A stretch of DNA of 5,229 nt from an uncultured Clostridium sp. (GTDB taxonomy: Bacteria > Bacillota > Clostridia > Clostridiales > Clostridiaceae), in contig CAKVNP010000188.1 in NCBI GenBank assembly GCA_934777095.1, positions 1-5,229 on the forward strand, given 5' to 3'. Below, piece after piece: positions 1 to 5,229 of the stretch (positions within the stretch are counted from its first letter, which is position 1; each line of letters opens with the position of its first letter). A program made the translations under genes and the position numbers. The notes under the pieces were generated by a model. It did no database searches, was not told where the DNA came from, and saw nothing but the letters and a program-made list of their open reading frames with translations.

Positions 1-39
1 TTCATTATTTATTTTTTCAAATTATGGATTTTTAATGAA

Positions 40-71
40 TTTGTAAGAAAAATAAGGATATATATTACAAA
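40..71. promoter_or_regulatory. Dyad in the leader of the resolvase-like gene, possible operator
   Basis: TTTGTAA at 40-46 is repeated in perfect inverted form as TTACAAA at 65-71. The arms are 7 bp and their centres lie about 25 bp apart, so a dimeric regulator could bind there. The gap between the arms (18 nt) is long for a hairpin. The surrounding leader (1-117) is very AT-rich and contains several TATA-like stretches (59-66, 73-78, 80-85), but none has a convincing -35 box at the right distance, so I do not call a promoter. In DNA this AT-rich a 7-bp dyad can arise by chance. Confidence 0.2.
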
Positions 72-117
72 ATATACCCTATAAGCTAAATACTAATCAT
101 ACTATGGAGGGAAAAAG

Positions 118-738
118 ATGAAACCTTATGCGAAAATAGTAGTTCCTGGTTCTCCAATTTCTAAATCAAACTTTAAATTACATAATAAAGACGGAAGAGC
201 CATTCTTCCTTATAACACAGGAAAAGCTCATGACAAATATGCTCTTTATGAAGAAGAAATTGCTTATTATGCTAGAAGCCAAAATCCTTCTATCATACTA
301 GAAGAATCATTGATTGCTGTACTCAAAGTATACTATAAAAGCGAAAAGAGGCATCCTGATACTGCCAACATCACTAAAAGTATTTTTGATGGAATTGAAA
401 AAAGCGGACTTATCGTAAATGATGCACAGATTACTAGAATAATAACAGAAGAGTTTTATGATAAAGAAAATCCCCGCTTCGAATTAGAGTTTTATGGTGA
501 AAGCGAATTTGAAGTAACTTATTCAATAGTCCCTAAAAAAACACCTTCTGAAAAAAGACTTTATTCATCATTGAAAAAATCTATTTCTAGTGCAGCAAAA
601 CCAAAAACTGAATCAACTGAGGTAAATAAGCTTAATAAATGTTCTATCTGCTCTCAATCAATTGAAGGCAATGATTTTGTTAAAGCTGATGGCGGTAAAA
701 CTATTATCTGCCGAAAATGCTTTAATAAACTTTTTTAG
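118..738 (+). CDS. RusA-like Holliday junction resolvase domain protein with C-terminal zinc ribbon
   Basis: This 206-residue protein resembles the RusA family, small dimeric magnesium-dependent nucleases that cut four-way DNA junctions. The RusA-like part covers about residues 4-130. Its signature is RHPDTAN (residues 78-84), then FDGIEKSG and VNDAQI (residues 90-104). RusA uses three acidic residues: two in a PDxDN motif and one in the later DDxQ-type motif. Here D81 and D102 match the first and third, but the second position is Ala (A83), so cleavage activity is uncertain. A Lys/Ser-rich linker (about 137-172) leads to a zinc ribbon with C175, C178, C198 and C201 (CSIC, 19 residues, CRKC), an addition not found in the short phage enzymes. 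The start is supported by GGAGGG at 106-111, six bases before the ATG. The stop TAG lies within the ribosome binding site of the following esterase gene. RusA homologues are usually prophage genes, but no phage neighbour is visible. The fold assignment is fairly secure; the activity is not. Confidence 0.8.
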   Translation: MKPYAKIVVPGSPISKSNFKLHNKDGRAILPYNTGKAHDKYALYEEEIAYYARSQNPSIILEESLIAVLKVYYKSEKRHPDTANITKSIFDGIEKSGLIVNDAQITRIITEEFYDKENPRFELEFYGESEFEVTYSIVPKKTPSEKRLYSSLKKSISSAAKPKTESTEVNKLNKCSICSQSIEGNDFVKADGGKTIICRKCFNKLF

Positions 739-742
739 GAGG
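736..742 (+). promoter_or_regulatory. Ribosome binding site overlapping the upstream stop codon
   Basis: The string TAGGAGG combines the TAG stop of the resolvase-like gene (736-738) with a consensus AGGAGG Shine-Dalgarno (737-742). It lies five bases before the ATG at 748. This supports translational coupling of the two genes and fixes the esterase start. Confidence 0.8.
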
Positions 743-747
743 AATAT

Positions 748-1311
748 ATGAAAGATAAATATATTTTTTTAGGAGATAGCTTAACTTTTGGCTATGGTGT
801 AAGAAAAAAAGAAAACTGGCTTTCCCTTTTAAATGAATCATGCAATATAGAGGTAATTAATGAAGGGGTAAATGGAAATACAACTACAGATATGCTTTAT
901 AGGCTTAGTGATGTTCTTACTAACCCAGCTAGTAATATATTTATTATGGGCGGAACTAATGATCTTCTTTCAAATAGGACTATTGATTCTATTCTACTAA
1001 ATATTGAATTAATTATTAAAGAATCATTAGCTAGTGGTAAGAAAGTAGTATTAGGAATTCCTCCTGATATTATACCTGGGGATGCCAACAAGTTGTTTAT
1101 TCCTTCACTTACATATAATTATTGCCATGATGAACTTCCTAAACTAAAAGATATATTAATTGAATTATGTACAAAAATGAATATACCATATATAAATTTT
1201 TATGATATAACAAAAAACAATAAAGATAATCATATTTATCTAGATGGTATTCATTTTAATCCTGCTGGGCAAAAAATGCTATTTAATCAAGCATATTCTT
1301 TCTTTAAATAA
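748..1311 (+). CDS. SGNH/GDSL-family hydrolase (TesA/lysophospholipase L1-like esterase), cytoplasmic
   Basis: This 187-residue protein is a compact SGNH hydrolase, a serine esterase or lipase family that removes acyl or acetyl groups from lipids, sugars or thioesters. All four blocks are visible. Block I is LGDSLTFGYG with nucleophile S11. Block II is NEGVNGNTT, with G43 as a likely oxyanion-hole residue. Block III is GGTND, with N71. Block V is LDGIHFNPAG, with D166 and H169 as the rest of the triad. The length is typical of the single-domain TesA-like class. There is no signal peptide or membrane segment, because the GDSL motif begins only eight residues after the start, so the enzyme should be cytoplasmic. 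The gene starts nine bases after the resolvase-like gene with a strong ribosome binding site and ends at a hairpin terminator. The family is near certain; the substrate cannot be read from the sequence, and the resolvase neighbour gives no clue. Confidence 0.9.
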   Translation: MKDKYIFLGDSLTFGYGVRKKENWLSLLNESCNIEVINEGVNGNTTTDMLYRLSDVLTNPASNIFIMGGTNDLLSNRTIDSILLNIELIIKESLASGKKVVLGIPPDIIPGDANKLFIPSLTYNYCHDELPKLKDILIELCTKMNIPYINFYDITKNNKDNHIYLDGIHFNPAGQKMLFNQAYSFFK

Positions 1312-1360
1312 AAAAGTCTCTCTTATAAAATCATCATAGTTTTATAAGAGAGATTTTTAT
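1312..1360. terminator. Bidirectional rho-independent terminator between convergent operons
   Basis: A perfect 14-bp stem pairs TCTCTCTTATAAAA (1317-1330) with TTTTATAAGAGAGA (1340-1353) around a 9-base loop. An A run precedes it (1311-1315) and a T run follows (1354-1358), so it works as an intrinsic terminator on either strand. It lies just after the esterase stop (1309-1311) and just after the flavoprotein stop on the other strand (1361-1363). Confidence 0.9.
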
Positions 1361-2266
1361 TTATTTTAAATATAATGCTGCCAGCTTACCTGCAGAGTAT
1401 CCATCTTCTCCGCTAGTAAATATTCCGCTGATTCCTGATAAAATTGTCCCACAAGAAAAAATCCCGCTTACTTCTTCAATTACTTTTCTAGGAACTGCAT
1501 TTATTTTTCTTAATAAATCCACTTCTGGGAAATATCCAATTGGTAATACTAAGGCATTACATTCAATGCTTTCATCTTCTCCAATACTTTTACTGATGAT
1601 TGCACATTCAATTCTTTCATTACCTTCTATTTCAACTATAGTACTATTATAAATTACAGGTATCTCGAAATCTTTAATTATTTCAGCTTCATCTTCATTT
1701 AATGCACTTTTCTCAGTAACTACAGTAACTTCTGCGCCTTCAATAAGCAGTCTTCTTGCTAATGTGACAGACCATATTCCATTACTTAAAACAACTACCT
1801 TGCTTCCTGGAAGATATCCCTGAAAATTGACCATTCTATGGGCAGAAGCAGTAGTAAATATGCCTGTATATTTATCTACAGGTATCATAATATTTCCTGT
1901 ATATTTTTCTTTACAGCCTGTAGCTATTACTATAGCATCTGCTTGGATATCTGTAATTCCTTCTTCTGGATTTATATATGTGATAAGTTTTTCCCTATTA
2001 AGGTCCATTACCTTAGTATTTACTAGATACTGTCCTCCTAATGAAATAAACTGATCTATTAATATACTTGAAAATTCTGGTCCAGTAACACTTTCTCCTA
2101 AATAAAACTCACCAAAACCATCATGTATAAATAAATTTAAGTTTCCACCTAAATTTTCTTCTTTTTCAATTATAAGAACGTTTTTTATTCCTTCTTTTAA
2201 TGCAGTAACTGCTGCTAACAAACCAGATGCTCCAGAACCAATTACTACTAAGTCAAAACTTTTCAA
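1361..2266 (-). CDS. Short FAD-dependent oxidoreductase with a degenerate NAD(P)-binding motif
   Basis: This is a pyridine-nucleotide-disulfide-type flavoprotein, 301 residues from the TTG start chosen here. A GTG nine bases upstream (2275) would give 304, and residue numbers below count from that GTG. An N-terminal Rossmann fold has GSGASG (13-18), with E37 ending the second strand as expected for FAD. IATGC follows at 117-121, then FTTASAHRMVN, and GIFSCG (271-276) closes the FAD site. The order resembles the flavoproteins found beside GlpA-like glycerol-3-phosphate dehydrogenases and in the HcnB/opine oxidase group, which usually run to about 400 residues. No CxxC pair is present, so it is not a thioredoxin reductase. 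Where relatives carry a second glycine motif (GSGDIG-like), this protein reads SNGIWS (164-169), so NAD(P)H use is doubtful. The TTG is preferred because AGGTGG (2272-2277) sits five bases before it, while the GTG lies inside that site and lacks its own. It is the last gene of the tldD-tldE unit; its substrate and electron partner are unknown. Confidence 0.75.
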   Translation of the reverse strand: MKSFDLVVIGSGASGLLAAVTALKEGIKNVLIIEKEENLGGNLNLFIHDGFGEFYLGESVTGPEFSSILIDQFISLGGQYLVNTKVMDLNREKLITYINPEEGITDIQADAIVIATGCKEKYTGNIMIPVDKYTGIFTTASAHRMVNFQGYLPGSKVVVLSNGIWSVTLARRLLIEGAEVTVVTEKSALNEDEAEIIKDFEIPVIYNSTIVEIEGNERIECAIISKSIGEDESIECNALVLPIGYFPEVDLLRKINAVPRKVIEEVSGIFSCGTILSGISGIFTSGEDGYSAGKLAALYLK

Positions 2267-2289
2267 ACTTCCCACCTCAAAATGTAAAA

Positions 2290-3633
2290 TTATTCTCCTG
2301 CTACAGCTAGTGACTTAATTTTAATTGAAGGACTTCCTACGCTGCTCATAGGGAACTTTAAGTCACTGCCTATTTCTTCAATATCATTTAATAGTTTAAA
2401 GAAATTTCCTGATACAGTAATCTGTTCTATTGGAAAATCCTTTTTACCATTATTAATAAAGAATCCTTTTGCTGCCAATGAAAAATCTCCTGTAATTGCA
2501 TTAGCTCCTGAATGAAGTCCTGCTAAATCATTTATAATAATTCCCTCATCAATTGTTGAAACTAATTCATCAAATTCTTTATTTCCTGGCTCAAAGTAAA
2601 AATTAGTAGGTGATACTGAAATAGGTGATGCATATGAATTCTTAAATCCATTACCAGTTGATTTAACTCCTGCTTTGTTGGCAGTCTTTAAATTATGAAG
2701 GAATGAATCAAGCTTTCCATCCTTAATTAAGTAAGTCTTTCTAGTAGCTACACCTTCATCATCAAATCCGACAGATGCTAAGCCGTTTTTTAAATGTGGA
2801 TCATCCACAAGGTTTACTATTGAAGAAGCAATATCTTCTCCTTCTTTATCCTTTAAAAGACTTAAACCTTTCTGAACTGCATCAGCACTAAATACTCCTG
2901 CAAATGTAGATAGTAGTGATACCATTGCATCATTATTTATTATTACTTTATAATCTCCTGAAGGTACTGATTTTGCACCAATTTTGCTTAATGCTTCATT
3001 TACACCATCCATAGCTATTTTTTTAGGATCTACTTCATCTAATGAATTAGCAGTTACATAGCCAAAACCATCATGCATTTTATCCCCATCTTTGATAATT
3101 GGCAGCACGTAAGCTGTTAACAAATTTGATTTATTGTGTAAATTTAATCCTTTTGAATTGATTATTCCATACTCACCTTTGCTATATCCAACAGCACAGC
3201 CTTCAAAATTATCAACTTTATCAGAATAAGCCTTACATTCCTTTTCCATATCCATAGCAATTTTTATCAGCTTATCTGCTGGTATATTTTCAAGAGCCTG
3301 TGAATATGTTGTAACTTCTGTATATTCCTTATCTCCATCATAGATAAATTGCATATCATCATTTTCTATAGCTAAAACATTTTCTTTTGCTTTATTAACA
3401 AGCATAGCTATTGCATCTTTATCTAGAATTTCAGTATATGAATATCCTATCTTTTCACCCATCTTACCTCTAAAAGATAGACCATATGAAGTATTTAAGC
3501 TATATTTTTCAACTTCCTCTTTATATACATTTATACTTAAGCTTTCTCTATCAACATAATATACTTCATATTCTGAGAAACCTGCTTTTTTAGCTTCTGC
3601 AAAAAGCTCTTTTACAAACTCATTTAATTCCAT
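2290..3633 (-). CDS. tldE: TldE/PmbA, non-catalytic subunit of the TldD-TldE metalloprotease
   Basis: This 447-residue protein is the PmbA/TldE member of the TldD/PmbA family. In Escherichia coli it pairs with TldD to form a heterodimeric zinc protease that degrades unfolded peptides, matures microcin B17 and cleaves the antitoxin CcdA. The N-terminal half (about 1-220) is the variable substrate-chamber domain. The C-terminal half has the family blocks VGFDDEGVATRKTYLIKDG (288-306), KSTGNGF (324-330) and AGLHSGANAITGDFSLAAKG (371-390). No HExxxH motif is present, which is normal for TldE: it completes the active site but does not bind zinc. The length is normal and nothing is truncated. The ATG is preceded by TAGGAGG (3645-3651), which overlaps the tldD stop, so the two subunits are probably translationally coupled and made in similar amounts. 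The flavoprotein gene begins 14-23 bases after its TAA, depending on the start used. The protein is cytoplasmic, without a signal peptide. Confidence in the assignment is high; its natural substrate in clostridia is unknown. Confidence 0.93.
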   Translation of the reverse strand: MELNEFVKELFAEAKKAGFSEYEVYYVDRESLSINVYKEEVEKYSLNTSYGLSFRGKMGEKIGYSYTEILDKDAIAMLVNKAKENVLAIENDDMQFIYDGDKEYTEVTTYSQALENIPADKLIKIAMDMEKECKAYSDKVDNFEGCAVGYSKGEYGIINSKGLNLHNKSNLLTAYVLPIIKDGDKMHDGFGYVTANSLDEVDPKKIAMDGVNEALSKIGAKSVPSGDYKVIINNDAMVSLLSTFAGVFSADAVQKGLSLLKDKEGEDIASSIVNLVDDPHLKNGLASVGFDDEGVATRKTYLIKDGKLDSFLHNLKTANKAGVKSTGNGFKNSYASPISVSPTNFYFEPGNKEFDELVSTIDEGIIINDLAGLHSGANAITGDFSLAAKGFFINNGKKDFPIEQITVSGNFFKLLNDIEEIGSDLKFPMSSVGSPSIKIKSLAVAGE

Positions 3634-3644
3634 TAATTCTCTTA

Positions 3645-3651
3645 CCTCCTA
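3645..3651 (-). promoter_or_regulatory. Ribosome binding site of tldE overlapping the tldD stop codon
   Basis: On the minus strand TAGGAGG joins the tldD TAG stop (3649-3651) to a Shine-Dalgarno core GGAGG (3645-3649). The tldE ATG (3631-3633) follows 11 bases after that core, a slightly long spacing. The overlap indicates coupled translation of the two protease subunits. Confidence 0.75.
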
Positions 3652-5028
3652 TCTTCCACCTACAGTAATTTCTTTAACTCTAATCATCGGCTGGCCTACA
3701 TTAGTTGGTATACTTCCTGAAACAGAACCACACATTCCTTGACCCTGGCTCATATTATTTCCTACCATATCTATATCCATTAATATATCACTACCTTTTC
3801 CAATAAGACTTGCACCTCTTACTGGTTCTTGAATTGCTCCATTCTTAACAATATATCCTTCTGATACTGCAAAATTAAATTCTCCAGTTACAGGATTTAC
3901 TGAGCCTCCCCCCATCTTCTTCGCATATAAACCATCTGAAATAGAAGCTATTATTTCTTCAGGTGTGTTATCACCATTAGCAATATAAGTATTAGTCATT
4001 CTAGAAGTAGGTGCATATTTATAGCTTTGTCTTCTTCCGCTACCTGTTGATTCCATTCCCATTCTTCTACCATTTAACTTATCAACTAAATAAGATTTTA
4101 GTATTCCATTTTCAATTAGTACGTTCTTTTGAGTTGGATGTCCTTCATCATCTATATTTAATGAACCCCAATAATTTGGCATAGTTCCATCATCTATTGC
4201 AGTTACCTTTGTTGATGCTATTTGTTGTCCTAACTTACCAGTAAAGACTGAATTACCTTTTGCTACTGCTGTAGCTTCTAATGAATGTCCACATGCTTCA
4301 TGGAATATTACTCCACCAAATCCATTATCTATGGCAACTGTCATTTTTCCTGCAGGGCAGTTTTTTGCATGAAGCATTGTATACGCTGTTTTAGCTGCTT
4401 CTCTTCCATAATATTCTGGATCAATATATTTAAACATTTCAAAACCAGTACGTCTTCCTGGTCCTTCTGTACCAGTTTGATTTTCTCCATTAGCAGAAGC
4501 TACAGCATTTATATATAATCTAGTTCTTATTCTCTTATCTTCTACATATAGTCCTTCTGTATTAGCAATTAATACATTTTGTTCTTTATCTGCATAACCA
4601 ACACTTACTTGGGATATCTCGTTATGATAATCTTTTGCCGCATTATAAGCAATTTTCATAACGCCAATCTTTTTATTAAGCTCTATGCTTGATGGAAGAT
4701 ATATAGTAGGATGTGCATTAATTATTTCTTTTTTAGTTAATATAATACTTTTATCTTCCTTTAATTCACCTAATGCTAATGCTGCCTTTTCAGCAGTTTC
4801 TAATAATCCATGTAGGCTATTATTATTTGTATAAGCATAAACACTTTTAAAACCTTTAAAAATTCTTATTCCTATACCATAAGCTCTTCCACCTACTGAA
4901 TTTTCAACTTTTCCATTTAATATGCTGATTGAATTATCTAAAGTATCTTCTTCAAATATTTCTGCAAAATCTCCCCCAGTTATTAAGCAACGTCCAAGCA
5001 CTTCTTCTGCAATTTGTTTTGAAAGCAT
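3649..5028 (-). CDS. tldD: TldD, zinc-binding catalytic subunit of the TldD-TldE metalloprotease
   Basis: This 459-residue protein is TldD, the catalytic half of the TldD-TldE peptidase. The zinc motif is FHEACGH: H243 and H248 are predicted metal ligands and E244 the catalytic base (codons at 4285-4302). A conserved cysteine near the C terminus (C433 in QGQGMCGSVSGS) fits the third metal ligand of the family. Other family blocks are GRAYGIGIRIFKG (48-60) in the N-terminal domain, then STGSGRRQSYKYAPTSRMTN (327-346) and GGGSVNPVTGEFNFAVSEGY (373-392). Length and motif order are complete, so the enzyme should be active. It is the first gene of a minus-strand operon with tldE and a flavoprotein gene. 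The ATG at 5028 is supported by AAGGAGGAG (5033-5041) with good spacing. Known substrates elsewhere are unfolded or ribosomally made peptides such as microcin B17; no precursor peptide gene is visible here. There is no signal peptide, so it acts in the cytoplasm. Confidence 0.95.
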   Translation of the reverse strand: MLSKQIAEEVLGRCLITGGDFAEIFEEDTLDNSISILNGKVENSVGGRAYGIGIRIFKGFKSVYAYTNNNSLHGLLETAEKAALALGELKEDKSIILTKKEIINAHPTIYLPSSIELNKKIGVMKIAYNAAKDYHNEISQVSVGYADKEQNVLIANTEGLYVEDKRIRTRLYINAVASANGENQTGTEGPGRRTGFEMFKYIDPEYYGREAAKTAYTMLHAKNCPAGKMTVAIDNGFGGVIFHEACGHSLEATAVAKGNSVFTGKLGQQIASTKVTAIDDGTMPNYWGSLNIDDEGHPTQKNVLIENGILKSYLVDKLNGRRMGMESTGSGRRQSYKYAPTSRMTNTYIANGDNTPEEIIASISDGLYAKKMGGGSVNPVTGEFNFAVSEGYIVKNGAIQEPVRGASLIGKGSDILMDIDMVGNNMSQGQGMCGSVSGSIPTNVGQPMIRVKEITVGGR

Positions 5029-5032
5029 ACTA

Positions 5033-5041
5033 CTCCTCCTT
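5033..5041 (-). promoter_or_regulatory. Ribosome binding site of tldD
   Basis: On the minus strand AAGGAGGAG is a near-perfect Shine-Dalgarno sequence a few bases before the ATG at 5028. It fixes the tldD start. Confidence 0.8.
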
Positions 5042-5068
5042 ATTTCTTAAATCTATCTATTATTATTA

Positions 5069-5097
5069 CTATTATTATATAACAAAAATATTGTCAT
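5069..5097 (-). promoter_or_regulatory. Possible sigma-A-type promoter of the tldD operon
   Basis: The 5042-5131 region lies between the tldD ribosome binding site and the tRNA terminator, so the operon promoter should be here. On the minus strand ATGACA (5092-5097) resembles a -35 box. With a 17-base spacer it is followed by TAATAG (5069-5074) as a -10 box. A perfect TATAAT (5074-5079) also occurs, but only 12 bases from that -35 box; it would need a weaker -35 such as TAGCAA further upstream. The AT-rich, TAT-repeating surroundings make the exact assignment uncertain. Confidence 0.4.
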
Positions 5098-5131
5098 TTG
5101 CTAAATAATACTACATTTTAATTTTTTAAAC

Positions 5132-5162
5132 AAAAAAAGACAAAAGCATTTGCTTTTGTCTT
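5132..5162 (-). terminator. Rho-independent terminator of the tRNA-Asn transcript
   Basis: An 11-bp stem (5137-5147 paired with 5152-5162, AAGACAAAAGC with GCTTTTGTCTT) has a four-base loop. On the minus strand it is followed by a T run (complement of A7 at 5132-5138). It begins one base after the encoded CCA of the tRNA, so it ends the tRNA transcript and separates it from the tldD operon, which reads in the same direction. Confidence 0.85.
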
Positions 5163-5163
5163 A

Positions 5164-5229
<66 letters not shown>

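Noticed and set aside
1..117. Short gene or riboswitch in the leader before the resolvase-like gene
   Set aside because: The ATG codons here run into stops within a few codons. No stable hairpin or terminator-like structure is visible, only a weak dyad.
535..541. A7 run in the resolvase-like gene, between the nuclease domain and the zinc ribbon, as a possible frameshift site
   Set aside because: The codons are CCT AAA AAA ACA, so the run is not in the phase of a classical X XXY YYZ slippery heptamer. The zinc ribbon is in the zero frame and needs no shift. Such runs are common in this base composition.
118..738. Prophage remnant, suggested by the RusA-like gene
   Set aside because: No integrase, attachment-site repeat, replication or structural phage gene is present, and the downstream genes look like ordinary chromosomal genes. 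Sequence upstream of the window is not available, so this cannot be excluded entirely.
897..1091. Minus-strand open frame of 64 codons inside the esterase gene
   Set aside because: It lies opposite a gene whose four SGNH blocks are all intact, has no ribosome binding site and shows no recognisable domain.
1827..2054. Two overlapping plus-strand open frames (75 and 62 codons) opposite the flavoprotein gene
   Set aside because: They are antisense to a recognisable FAD-binding protein, lack a Shine-Dalgarno sequence and translate to unstructured hydrophobic strings.
4285..4518. Plus-strand open frame of 77 codons opposite tldD, rich in Cys, Ser and Phe
   Set aside because: The composition is what antisense reading of an AT-rich coding region produces, and it runs across the HExxxH region of tldD. 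No ribosome binding site precedes it.
5029..5131. Small peptide gene upstream of tldD that could encode a TldD-TldE substrate
   Set aside because: The region is only about 100 bases, very AT-rich, full of stops in all frames and without a start codon behind a ribosome binding site. It fits a promoter and leader better.

Overview
The window is AT-rich (about 30% GC by eye), has strong AGGAGG-type ribosome binding sites, tight operons and A/T-run hairpin terminators. Its proteins look clostridial, so the most likely source is Clostridium sensu stricto or a close relative in the Firmicutes. This is inferred from style and protein families, not from a search. I see no insertion sequence, integrase, phage structural gene, CRISPR array or rRNA.

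Layout. Positions 1-117 are a leader with no convincing gene. A plus-strand two-gene unit follows: a RusA-type Holliday-junction resolvase-like protein with an added C-terminal four-cysteine zinc ribbon (118-738), then a cytoplasmic SGNH/GDSL hydrolase (748-1311). The unit ends at a 14-bp hairpin with flanking A and T runs (1312-1360), which also terminates the converging minus-strand operon. That operon reads from 5028 down to 1361 and encodes TldD (the zinc-protease subunit with HExxxH), TldE/PmbA (its non-catalytic partner) and a shortened FAD-dependent oxidoreductase. Upstream of tldD is a roughly 100-bp intergenic region that probably holds the operon promoter. The window ends in a truncated minus-strand tRNA-Asn(GTT), whose terminator starts one base after the encoded CCA.

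How the genes work together. TldD and TldE are expected to form one metalloprotease that admits unfolded peptides. The flavoprotein directly behind them is probably co-transcribed, but its link to the protease is unknown. The resolvase-like gene and the esterase gene are translationally coupled, yet no shared pathway is evident.

Three points deserve a second look. The RusA-like protein has Ala where the family's second catalytic Asp normally sits, and it carries a zinc ribbon. The flavoprotein has lost the glycines of its NAD(P)-binding motif. The tldD-tldE-flavoprotein arrangement suggests a peptide-processing module whose substrate is not encoded here. None of these is proof of a new system.
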